DNA of 64,000 nucleotides from GCA-2731375 sp002731375 (GTDB taxonomy: Bacteria; Pseudomonadota; Alphaproteobacteria; GCA-2731375): positions 1 to 64,000 of the forward strand of contig JASMDX010000062.1 in assembly GCA_030752605.1 (NCBI GenBank). Reading direction: 5' to 3'. The notes below the pieces were generated by a model. That model saw nothing but the letters and a program-made list of their open reading frames with translations, ran no database searches and was not told the DNA's origin. Positions 34,954 to 43,219 of this stretch are shown piece after piece. The number at the start of each line of letters is the position of its first letter. Positions within the stretch are counted from its first letter, which is position 1. The position numbers and the translations under genes were made by a program.

Positions 34954-37290
34954 ATGTCCGTTCAGAGTCCAAGCCGCGCCGATGGCATCGGCGCACCGCT
35001 TGCCAGGGTAGAAGACCGCCGGCTTCTCGTGGGCCAGGGGAAGTTCTCAAGCGATTTTTCTACGGCGGATATCTGCCATGCCGCCATGGTGCGTTCGCCG
35101 CATGCGCATGCGAAAATCCGCGCCATCGATGTTACCAGCGCCATGGCCGTACCCGGCGTGCTTGCTGTGCTGACCGGCGCGGACGCCGGAGCCGACGGGC
35201 TGGGGCCCATACCGCACAATCCCGATTGGGTCGGGCCGCCAGATGCCACCCTGCGCCTACCAGATGGCTTCGACGTCTTCGTGGCCGAGAACAATGCTCT
35301 TCCCCTCGATACAGCGCGTTATGTGGGCGAGGCGGTTGCCATGGTGGTGGCCGAGACGGCGGCGGCGGCGGTTGATGCCGCCGAATTGGTCGAAGTTGAT
35401 TATCAGGAATTGCCCGCGGTGGTACACGCCCGCGATGCTATGGCGCCCTGCGCGGCGCAAGTTTGGCCGGGCTGTGCGGAAAACCTAGCGCTGACCTGCG
35501 AAGTTGGCGACCGGGACGCCACCGAGCGTGCATTCGCGGCGGCGGCCCACGTGGTCGCGTTCGACGGCTGGATTCACCGAGTCACTGGCAGCCCCATGGA
35601 GCCGCGCGGGGTCGTGGGCGAATATGATCCATTCAAGGAACGCTATACCTTGCGCACGGGCTCCGGCGCCGGTGTGGTGCGCAGCCGTGAACGCCTAGCC
35701 GCGACCTTGGGCGTTCCGCTGGAAAATTGCCGCTGCATCTTTGGCGACATGGGTGGCAATTTCGGCACGCGCAATGCTTTTTTTCCCGAATATGCCTTGA
35801 TGCCCTGGGCCGCCAAGCGCATCGGCCGCCCGGTCAAATGGACCGCCACCCGATCCGAGTGTTTCCTCTCCGACTATCAGGCACGCGACCTGGCCTCGAA
35901 TGCCGAACTGGCCCTGGATACGGAGGGCAACTTCCTAGGCCTGCGCGGCGTCAATACCATGAACCTGGGCGCCTATACCGTATTTTTCTGGCCCCTGCGC
36001 AAGGGGCTGTCCATGATACAGAGCGTCTATGACATCCCCGCCGTGCATTTTCAGGGCCATGCGGTGCTGACAAACACGGTGCCAACGGCGGTCTATCGAA
36101 GTGCCGGCCGTCCGGAAGCGATCTATATGATCGAGCGGCTGATCGAATTGGCCGCCGACAGGTGCGGCTTTGACCGGGTCGAACTTAGACGGCGTAATCT
36201 GATCCCATCCGGCGCCATGCCCTATACCAACGGGGTCGGCGCCACCTACGACAGCGGCGACTATCTGGCCGCCATGAACCGGGCCCTGTACGAAGCGGAC
36301 TGGGACGGTTTTCCAAGCCGCCGGGCGGCCTCCGCCGCACGCGGGCTGCGCCGGGGCATCGGCGTTGCCAACTATATAGAGATTACCTCCGGCATTCCCA
36401 GGGAACGCGCCGAACTTACAGTGTGTGATGACGGCTGCATCGAACTGGTAGTCGGCACCATGAGCAGCGGCCAAGGTCACGAAACCAGCTTTCCGCAATT
36501 GCTTTGCGAATGGCTGCAGATACCGTTCGAAAAAGTGCGTTACATCACCAACGATACCGAGCGGGTTACGGTTGGCGGCGGCTCGCACTCGGGCCGCTCC
36601 ATGCGGCTGGTCTCCATCGCCCTGGGCGAAGCGGTGGAGGAGCTGCTGGCCAAAGGCAAGGCCATCGCGGCGCATACATTGCAAGCGGCAAAGGATGATA
36701 TCGTCTTCGCGGACGGCGCCTTCACCGTGGCCGGCGGGGGCGGTATGGATTTATGGGAGGCCGCGCGTGCGGCCGGCAGCCTGGAAAGCGCTGGTGATAT
36801 TACCAATCGCGCCGGCGGCTATCCCTACGGCACCCATGTTTGCGAGGTTGAGGTCGATCCGGACACCGGCCAGGTAAAAATCGCCGCCTGGACCGGCGTC
36901 GATGACGTCGGGCTGGCGGTCAACCCGCTGATCCTGCACGGTCAGGCCCATGGCGCGGTGATGCAGGGTTTGGGCCAGGCCCTGTTGGAGGAAATCCACT
37001 ATGACCCGGAGAGCGCGCAGCTTCTGAGCGGCTCGTTCCAGGACTATGCCATGCCGCGCGCCGATACCATGCCGTTTCTAAATACCGTGATCATGGAAGT
37101 GCCGGCTAGTTCCCACCCCCATGGCATCCGTCCGGGGGGCGAGGGCGGCACGACGCCCGCCTTGGCTTTATTGATCAACGCCATCGTCGATGCGCTCTCG
37201 GAATTCGGCGTCAAACATGTGGACATGCCGGCAACGCCCCAGCGCGTGTGGCGGGCGATCCAGGCCGCCAAGGGAGGCCCTGAACGCTGA
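34954..37290 (+). CDS. Molybdopterin-binding subunit of a xanthine dehydrogenase/aldehyde oxidase-family hydroxylase
   Basis: 778 residues, the size of the large subunit (CoxL/XdhB-like). Starts GAPLARVEDRRLLVGQGKFS, the usual opening, with HAHAKIRAIDVTSAM following. The molybdenum-cofactor domain shows GDMGGNFGTRNAFFPEYALM, AVYRSAGRPEAIYMIERLIE (form II style; the CO dehydrogenase form I motif AYxCSFR is absent), MSSGQGHETSFPQLLCEWL, GGGSHSGRSMRL and the catalytic glutamate in RPGGEGGTTPAL. So this is not a form I CO dehydrogenase. The FAD and 2Fe-2S subunits that normally complete the enzyme are not adjacent, so it must find partners elsewhere or use another electron route. Substrate unknown. 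Confidence 0.92.
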   Translation: MSVQSPSRADGIGAPLARVEDRRLLVGQGKFSSDFSTADICHAAMVRSPHAHAKIRAIDVTSAMAVPGVLAVLTGADAGADGLGPIPHNPDWVGPPDATLRLPDGFDVFVAENNALPLDTARYVGEAVAMVVAETAAAAVDAAELVEVDYQELPAVVHARDAMAPCAAQVWPGCAENLALTCEVGDRDATERAFAAAAHVVAFDGWIHRVTGSPMEPRGVVGEYDPFKERYTLRTGSGAGVVRSRERLAATLGVPLENCRCIFGDMGGNFGTRNAFFPEYALMPWAAKRIGRPVKWTATRSECFLSDYQARDLASNAELALDTEGNFLGLRGVNTMNLGAYTVFFWPLRKGLSMIQSVYDIPAVHFQGHAVLTNTVPTAVYRSAGRPEAIYMIERLIELAADRCGFDRVELRRRNLIPSGAMPYTNGVGATYDSGDYLAAMNRALYEADWDGFPSRRAASAARGLRRGIGVANYIEITSGIPRERAELTVCDDGCIELVVGTMSSGQGHETSFPQLLCEWLQIPFEKVRYITNDTERVTVGGGSHSGRSMRLVSIALGEAVEELLAKGKAIAAHTLQAAKDDIVFADGAFTVAGGGGMDLWEAARAAGSLESAGDITNRAGGYPYGTHVCEVEVDPDTGQVKIAAWTGVDDVGLAVNPLILHGQAHGAVMQGLGQALLEEIHYDPESAQLLSGSFQDYAMPRADTMPFLNTVIMEVPASSHPHGIRPGGEGGTTPALALLINAIVDALSEFGVKHVDMPATPQRVWRAIQAAKGGPER

Positions 37291-37351
37291 AACTGGCACC
37301 GGCAAAAGAGACGGGTAAAAGAGCTGGCCCCGCCAGACCGATCTGACTAGC

Positions 37352-38278
37352 ATGCGCGCCATGACAGATAGGAAGAGTTCCGGCAGCCTTGAACGCGTCC
37401 TTTCGGAAGGTGGTTTTGCCATCACCGCAGAAACCACGCCACCACTAACCGCGGATTCGGCCAAGGTGGCGCGGCGGACCGCCCCCCTCACGGGCCTGGT
37501 TCATGCGGTCAATGTGACCGACGGGGCGGGCGCCAAGGCGCATCTGTCCAGCTTTGCCGCGGCCCATTTCATGCAAGCCGAGAACGGCCTGGAAGCCGTC
37601 ATGCAGTTCACCACCCGCGACCGCAACAAGCTGGCGCTGGAACGGGATCTGCTGGGTGTCTCCGGCTTCGCCATCCCCAACATACTGTGTCTTTCCGGCG
37701 ATCCGCTTGAAAACGGCGACGAACCGGATGCCAGCGCCGTTCACGACATGGACGCCAGCGGTTTGGTACAACTGGCAACCGCGATGCGGGATCAGGGCAA
37801 ATTGCCCTCGGGCCGGGAGATCAAGCCGGCTCCACGCTATTTCGTGGGCGTGGCCGATACGCCAATCGACCCAACCCCTGATTGGCAGCCGACCAGATTG
37901 TTAAGCAAGCTGGAGACCGGCGCCGATTTCGCGCAGACACAATTCTGTTTCGACTGCGAAATTCTTGGCCGCTATATCGCCAGGCTAAAAGAATTCGATA
38001 TTCCCAGCCGGCTGCCCATGCTGATCGGCTTGGCGCCCCTGGCCTCGGCACGGCAGGCCCGCTGGATGCGCGACAACCTGTTCGGCACCATCATCCCCGA
38101 CGCACTGATCGCCCGGCTGGAGGCCGCCGGGGATCCGGCGGCGGAAGGCCGGCGCATCTGCGTCGAACTGATCCACGCCCTGAAGGCGATGCCGGGCGTC
38201 GCCGGTGTGCACCTGATGGGGCACCAGGCCGAGGCTCAGATCGCCGAGACCCTGCGCGAAGGGGGCTTCGGCGCCTAA
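37352..38278 (+). CDS. Methylenetetrahydrofolate reductase family protein
   Basis: 308 residues (305 if the in-frame ATG at 37361 is used). TIM-barrel flavoprotein family that reduces methylene-H4folate to methyl-H4folate or catalyses related folate steps. Visible features: FAITAETTPPLTADSAKVAR with the early glutamate, LVHAVNVTDGAGAKAHLSSF, EAVMQFTTRDRNKLALERDL, NILCLSGDPLENGDEP (flavin-binding GD region), GADFAQTQFCFDCE and GLAPLASARQARWM, ending in GVHLMGHQAEAQIAETL. The order matches MetF. It diverges from E. coli MetF and may be a specialised paralogue tied to C1 catabolism. It is 61 bp after the hydroxylase gene and convergent with the aminotransferase. Confidence 0.85.
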   Translation: MRAMTDRKSSGSLERVLSEGGFAITAETTPPLTADSAKVARRTAPLTGLVHAVNVTDGAGAKAHLSSFAAAHFMQAENGLEAVMQFTTRDRNKLALERDLLGVSGFAIPNILCLSGDPLENGDEPDASAVHDMDASGLVQLATAMRDQGKLPSGREIKPAPRYFVGVADTPIDPTPDWQPTRLLSKLETGADFAQTQFCFDCEILGRYIARLKEFDIPSRLPMLIGLAPLASARQARWMRDNLFGTIIPDALIARLEAAGDPAAEGRRICVELIHALKAMPGVAGVHLMGHQAEAQIAETLREGGFGA

Positions 38279-39676
38279 TCAGCCGATGCCGTGCGTGGTT
38301 TCCATTTCAGTCAGACTGTCGTCGATGATGGCCACCACACGGTCAACCTGTTCGGCGCTAATGCACAATGGTGGGGAAAGTGGCAAAACGCCGCCGATGC
38401 GGGTCAACAAACCACGTTCGGCCAAGCCCTCGCCCAGGGTTTTCAGTTCGGGGCCGTCTTCCACGAACTTCTCCTTGCTGTCCTTATCTTTGACCATTTC
38501 CAGGCCCACCAGCAGGCCGAGGCCGCGCACCTCGCCAACACATGGGTGCCCAGATAATCCTTCCAAGCCCTGTTTCAGACGAGCACCCATGGCTTGGGAA
38601 TTCACCACTAGGTCCTCACGCTCGAAAATCTCGAGATTTCTCAGGGCGGCGGCACAGGCCGCGGCATGGCCACCATAGGTCAGCAGATGCGACAATTTGT
38701 TATCGCCCTCGAAGGCCTCCACCACGTAGGGGCGGCACATCACGGCACCGATCGGGGCATAACCGCTGGCCAGACCTTTGGCCACGGTCATGATGTCGCC
38801 GACCAGATCCCAATGTTCCGAGGCGAACATACGGCCCGTGCGGCCAAAGCCGTTGATGACCTCGTCGGTGATCAACAGGATGCCATGACGATCACAGATT
38901 TCGCGCAATCGAGCCCAATAACCGTCGGGCGGCACCACGATGCCGCCGGAAGCGGAGATCGGTTCGGCAATCACCGCCGCGACGGTTTTCGGATTTTCAT
39001 AGTTGATCATCTGCTCGATCTGATCGGCGCAAAGCAGATTGCAGCCGGGATGACTGTGACGGAAATCGCAACGGTAGCAATAGGGTGGGGATGCGTGCAG
39101 CACACCATGCATGAAGGGGCTATGATAGGGCTCGCTCATGGGCCGGGTACCACTGACACTCATGGCGCCGTATGTGGCACCGTGATAGGAACCGCGCCGG
39201 CCAATGATCTTGGAACGTTTTGGCTCGCCATTGAAATAGTGATACTGCCGGGCGATCTTGATGGCGCTTTCAACCGCCTCCGAGCCGCCAGAGCAGAAAA
39301 AGGCGGTAGCCTGATCACCCGGGGTCAATTCCGCCAACCTGGTCGCCAGCTCGATCGCCGGAATGGTCGTCGCCTGGGTAGAGCTGGCATAGGCTAGGGT
39401 GCCGGCCTGCCGGGCGTAGGCGTCAGCGATTTCCTGGCGCCCGTGCCCGGCATTGACCAGCCACAACCCCGCCAACCCATCAATATATTCCTTGCCCTCA
39501 ATATCCTTGACGATGGCGCCATCCCCTTCAACGAGAATGTGTTTGCTCGCGTCATTGGCGAGGGCACGATAGGGCGAGGCATGGATAAATAGATGTTCGC
39601 TGCCCGCCGCTTTCAGTGCGTCTTCGTTGAGCCCGAATTTTACTCCAGGTGCGTTTGCTTCAACTGCGTCGTTCAA
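38279..39676 (-). CDS. Class III aminotransferase (PLP-dependent)
   Basis: 465 residues from the TTG at 39676, which has GGGAGA 6-8 bases upstream; an ATG at 39781 would add 35 residues of low family likeness. Transfers amino groups, typically from omega-amino acids, amines or polyamines to pyruvate or 2-oxoglutarate. Landmarks: DGLAGLWLVNAGHGRQEIAD, FFCSGGSEAVESAIKIARQY, RRGSYHGATYGAMSVSG, LLITDEVINGFGRTG (PLP-contacting Asp) and the Schiff-base lysine in TVAKGLASGYAPIGAV. The cysteine-containing insert PPYCYRCDFRHSHPGCNLLC is typical of a subset of these enzymes. Substrate uncertain. Confidence 0.92.
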   Translation of the reverse strand: MNDAVEANAPGVKFGLNEDALKAAGSEHLFIHASPYRALANDASKHILVEGDGAIVKDIEGKEYIDGLAGLWLVNAGHGRQEIADAYARQAGTLAYASSTQATTIPAIELATRLAELTPGDQATAFFCSGGSEAVESAIKIARQYHYFNGEPKRSKIIGRRGSYHGATYGAMSVSGTRPMSEPYHSPFMHGVLHASPPYCYRCDFRHSHPGCNLLCADQIEQMINYENPKTVAAVIAEPISASGGIVVPPDGYWARLREICDRHGILLITDEVINGFGRTGRMFASEHWDLVGDIMTVAKGLASGYAPIGAVMCRPYVVEAFEGDNKLSHLLTYGGHAAACAAALRNLEIFEREDLVVNSQAMGARLKQGLEGLSGHPCVGEVRGLGLLVGLEMVKDKDSKEKFVEDGPELKTLGEGLAERGLLTRIGGVLPLSPPLCISAEQVDRVVAIIDDSLTEMETTHGIG

Positions 39677-39802
39677 ATCACTGTCTCCCAATTGGCGCCG
39701 GGCAGAATACCCGCACGGGCATGGCGGAAAAATCACGGATAGGTCCGCCGCTATGATGCTATCATCAATGCACGAAAGCACTCAAACAGATAGGAAAATC
39801 CC

Positions 39803-40237
39803 ATGGCTGACTATATTCCCCCCACCTTGGATTGGGTCCGCGAGCAAGTTGAATTGTACGAAGGCAGCGGCGGCACCAAGGGCTCGACGTTGCGGGATAC
39901 GGGCATGCCCTGCATTATCGTCACTCATATAGGCAATAAAACCGGCGGCATCCGGAAAATTCCACTGATGCGGGTCGAAGTGGACGGCAACTATGTCCTG
40001 ATCGGATCCTACGGCGGGCGGGAAAAAAATCCGGTCTGGGTCTATAATCTACGGGCTAACGGGGATGTGAAAATCCGCGACAAGACCGAAGTCCATAAAA
40101 TGCGCGTCCGTGAGGTCACGGAGGATCCGGAACGCCAACGCCTGTGGGATGCCGGCGCGGCGGTCTTTCCCCCCTATATCGAATACCAAGAAAAAACAGC
40201 CCGCAAAATTCCGGTGTTTATTGCTGAAGCGGTCTAG
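39803..40237 (+). CDS. Deazaflavin-dependent nitroreductase-like protein (DUF385/Ddn family)
   Basis: 144 residues. Split beta-barrel protein of the family that in actinobacteria uses F420H2 (Ddn-like); proteobacterial members may use FMN or F420. Family motifs: MPCIIVTHIGNKTGGIRKIP-L, followed by YVLIGSYGGREKNPVWVYNL and the VRANG-like RANGDVKIRDKTE segment. A histidine/lysine-rich strand and the C-terminal PPYIEYQEKTARKIPVFIAE fit as well. It lies 46 bp before the UGSC selenoprotein gene in the same direction, so it may be the first gene of that redox operon. Cofactor and substrate are not determined. Confidence 0.8.
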   Translation: MADYIPPTLDWVREQVELYEGSGGTKGSTLRDTGMPCIIVTHIGNKTGGIRKIPLMRVEVDGNYVLIGSYGGREKNPVWVYNLRANGDVKIRDKTEVHKMRVREVTEDPERQRLWDAGAAVFPPYIEYQEKTARKIPVFIAEAV

Positions 40238-40283
40238 AAAACTACGCTAGACTAGCCCCAAGCATGAAAAATTGGAGGTGAAT

Positions 40284-42014
40284 ATGAGCGAGGAAACCTA
40301 CTCTGCGCTATGGCCGCGCGGAGAGAAAACCGTGGAAATCGCGCCCCTGGCGCCGCGCCTGGATACCCTGGAGGGCAAGACCGTCGCCTTCATGTGGGAC
40401 TATCTATTCCGCGGCGACGAGATCTTTCCCATTCTGGAGGCCGAGCTTTCAGCCGCCTATCCCAACATGAATTTCGTCGGCTACACCATCTTTGGCTCCA
40501 CCCATGGCCCCCGGGAAGGCCAGATCATCGCCGATCTGCCCGATACTCTGGCCGAGCACAAGGTTGATGCCATCGTCTCGGGCATGGGCTGTTGAGGCAG
40601 CTGTACGCCCGCCGTGTTGCGGGCCTCAGCCGCCGCCGAAGCCGCCGGAGTGCCATCATCCTCCCTAGTCTGCGATGGCTTCTTGGGCCAGGGCGCGACC
40701 ACTGCCGTGGGTCTAGGCCTGCCCAATCTACCCATGGCCAAGGTTCCGGGACATGTGGATACACAGACCGACAATGAACTGCGCAACAATCTAACGTCCG
40801 TCACCGTCAAGGCGGTGATCGAGAACCTGACGGCGGCGCAACCCGCTGCCGTGATGATCCCGGAGCCGGGTCCACAGGAAATAGTGATAGAGGGCAGTTT
40901 CGACGAGATCAATCGGTTCTTCTATGAAAACGGCTGGTCCGACGGCCTGCCAATCGTGCCGCCAACAAGGGCCAAGATCGGAAGCTTTCTGGCCTTCACC
41001 GATCTGCCAGCAGAGCATGTGATCGGCAAGCTGCTGCCCGACAATCGTGAAGCCACGGTCTGGAACGTCGCCGTCAATGGCGTCATGGCGGGCTGCAAGC
41101 CGCAATACATGCCAGTGCTGATTGCCTTGGCCGAGGCCATGGCCGACCCCGGCTATGGCGTGGAGCATTCCGGCAATACACCGGGTGCGGAAACCCTGAT
41201 CACCATCAATGGGCCGATCATCAAGGATCTGGAGTTCAACTACGAACAGGGTGCCTTGCGTGACGGCTTCATGGCCAACACCACTGTGGGTCGCTGGTGG
41301 CGGTTGTATCTGCGCAATGTGGCGGGCTTCATCCTGCATCAGAACGATAAGGGCACCTTCGGCAATACCTGGCGCGTAGCCCTGGCCGAGAACGAAGACG
41401 CCCTGGCCAGGATCGACTGGCCGCCTCATGCAGCGGATTTCGGCCACGCCCGCGGCGACAACGTGGTCACCATCTCGCGCTTCACGGGGGGTGATGTCAT
41501 CGCTTCGGTATTCGGGCAAAAGCCCGAGGATATGCTGCCCTATCTGGCTGATGCCCTGATCTCCCAGTCCGGCTGGCAGTTGATCTTTACGGTTGGCATG
41601 GCGGACGGCAGCTATACGCCCTTGCTGGTGCTCTCCCCCATCCTGGCCGAAACCATGGCCAAGGCCAGCTGGTCCAAGGATGACGTGCGCCAGTGGCTGT
41701 TCGAGAACGCCCGCATCCCGGCCTGGAAGTTCGAGCAATATATCGTCGAGTTCACCAATTTCTATTCCGGTGGCCGCTCCATGTTCGAACTGGCGCAGCT
41801 GGGCAAAGCCAATGAGCTTTATGGCGAGTCCAAGGACCCCGACCGCCTGGTGCCTATCGTCTGCGATCCGATGGATATTCAGATCGTCGTCAGTGGCGAC
41901 CCTGGGCGCACCAACGCCCAGGTGTTCTCGCACAACGGCATTCTAGGCTTTCCCACGGCACGGGCGATCCGTTTGCCGAATGATTGGAAAAACAAGTTGG
42001 CCGGTGCGGGGTGA
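40284..42014 (+). CDS. UGSC-family selenoprotein, UGA read as selenocysteine
   Basis: One 576-residue frame if TGA at 40593-40595 is decoded as selenocysteine (residue 104). The flanks read GMGC-U-GSCTPAVLRA, exactly the UGSC signature, giving Cys103, Sec104 and Cys107. The ATG at 40284 has GGAGGT five bases upstream. The N-terminal domain (about 30-150) begins GKTVAFMWDYLFRGDEIFPI and spans the motif, with VCDGFLGQGATTAVGLGLP after it. A second domain (about 210-570) contains FFYENGWSDGLPIVPPT and NVAVNGVMAGCKPQYMP and recurs alone in the next gene. Frame continues without gap or change of composition across the TGA, and a hairpin starts there. UGSC proteins were reported from marine metagenomes as selenoproteins, with cysteine (CGSC) homologues; substrate unknown. 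Conventional gene callers would split it at 40595. Confidence 0.88.
40593..40628 (+). promoter_or_regulatory. Candidate bacterial SECIS hairpin
   Basis: Bacterial selenocysteine insertion needs an mRNA hairpin immediately after the UGA that binds SelB. Here the UGA-proximal TGAGG (40593-40597) can pair with CCTCA (40624-40628), and an apical stem GCCCGC (40607-40612) with GCGGGC (40619-40624) closes the six-base loop CGTGTT, which contains a G-U step as in known loops. One base is shared between the two stems, so the real fold needs modelling. It remains coding sequence. Confidence 0.6.
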
Positions 42015-43219
42015 GTGAAAAGCAATCTCTGTGGATACTGCTGCCCACGGGACAGCGGGCATCGGGCGAATGGATTGACGATACCCTGCATAGCCGAGCC
42101 AACGAACAGGGCTTGCTGGAACGGCTAACCCAAGTTGCCGCCTTTCCCCGACAACGGGTCGAGGTGGTACGCGGGCCCAATGCGGACGGCCAGGTGAACG
42201 AGATGTTTTACCGCCGGGGCTGGACCGACGGCCTGCCAATCGTGCCCCCCACCATGGCACGGGTGGATGCCATGCTACGCGGGGCCGGACAGCCACGCAA
42301 CACAGTGCTGGGTGAGGCGCAGCCCCTACAGGGCCTGGTGACGGTGGAAAAGGTCGCCATCAACGCGGTCATGGCCGGTTGCGAGGACAGCCATCTACCG
42401 TTCGTGCTAGCCGCCGCGCAGGCTCTTTTGGAACCGGAGTTCAACCTGCGCGGCGTTCAGACCACGGACGAGAATGTCGCGCCGTTACTAATGCTGTCGG
42501 GACCGGCCGCCAAGGCCATGCATATGAACAGCCGCTTTGGCGCCCTGGGTCCGGGCTGGCGGGCCAATGCCGCCATTGGCCGGGCCGTGCGGTTGATCAT
42601 GCACAATCTGGGCGGCGGTTGGCCAGCAGCCGTCGCCTTCGCCGGACTGGGGCAGCCGGGCCGCTATACCCTGTGCCTGGCCGAGGACGAGGAATTCAAC
42701 CCCTGGGAAAGCCTGCGCGAGGAACTGGGTTTCGCGTCGGAAGACGATGTTCTGGTGGTGCAAAGGGCCGAAAGCGTGGTCAACGTGACCGGCGGCCTGG
42801 ATGATCTGGCATCCGTCATGGCATCCGCCACGTCCTCCTTTTCCCGTCTGCACGGCGGTGCGGTGGCCGTCATCGTCGCCCCCTACGTGGCAAAGCTGTT
42901 GGCGGACGAGGGCAAATCCAAAGCCGACATTAAGGCCTATCTGCACGAAAACAGTCATATGCCGGCGGCGGATTTTGAAAAATCCTGGATACCCTCGCGG
43001 CTGGCCAGCCAGACCAAGGCGCCCCGGTGGGTCAGGGCGGCGCTCGCCAACGGCGCGGTCCCGGCGGTGGAAAAACCCGAGGACATAACGGTTATCGTCG
43101 CGGGCGGCGATATTCCCATACCTCAATGTGCCTATATGCCCACCTGGGGCTTTCCCAGTTGCCGCATTGCCAAGAAAGTCGACCTGCCCCAGGGCTGGTC
43201 ACCAGATACGGAAAACTAG
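42011..43219 (+). CDS. Paralogue of the UGSC-protein C-terminal domain
   Basis: 402 residues from a GTG at 42011 whose last two bases form part of the selenoprotein's TGA stop (GTGA overlap), so translation is coupled. It lacks the UGSC domain but repeats the second domain of the upstream protein: MFYRRGWTDGLPIVPPTMAR against FFYENGWSDGLPIVPPTRAK, AINAVMAGCEDSHLPFVLAA against AVNGVMAGCKPQYMPVLIAL, and AIGRAVRLIMHNLGGGWPA against the corresponding GRWWRLYLRN stretch. A cysteine in MAGC is shared by both. Function is unknown; it probably forms a hetero-oligomer with the selenoprotein. The family has no assigned chemistry that I know of. Confidence 0.85.
   Translation: MSEKQSLWILLPTGQRASGEWIDDTLHSRANEQGLLERLTQVAAFPRQRVEVVRGPNADGQVNEMFYRRGWTDGLPIVPPTMARVDAMLRGAGQPRNTVLGEAQPLQGLVTVEKVAINAVMAGCEDSHLPFVLAAAQALLEPEFNLRGVQTTDENVAPLLMLSGPAAKAMHMNSRFGALGPGWRANAAIGRAVRLIMHNLGGGWPAAVAFAGLGQPGRYTLCLAEDEEFNPWESLREELGFASEDDVLVVQRAESVVNVTGGLDDLASVMASATSSFSRLHGGAVAVIVAPYVAKLLADEGKSKADIKAYLHENSHMPAADFEKSWIPSRLASQTKAPRWVRAALANGAVPAVEKPEDITVIVAGGDIPIPQCAYMPTWGFPSCRIAKKVDLPQGWSPDTEN

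Noticed and set aside
34954..37290. Form I carbon monoxide dehydrogenase (coxL)
   Set aside because: The AYxCSFR active-site loop is absent; the loop reads AVYRSAGRPEA.
40791..41933. 380-codon minus-strand open frame inside the selenoprotein gene
   Set aside because: Antisense shadow of the real frame caused by high GC; no family traits or ribosome site.
40614..42014. A separate gene starting with GTG near 40614
   Set aside because: It is the same frame as the upstream gene, has no ribosome site, and would start in the middle of the conserved UGSC domain; the TGA is better explained as selenocysteine.
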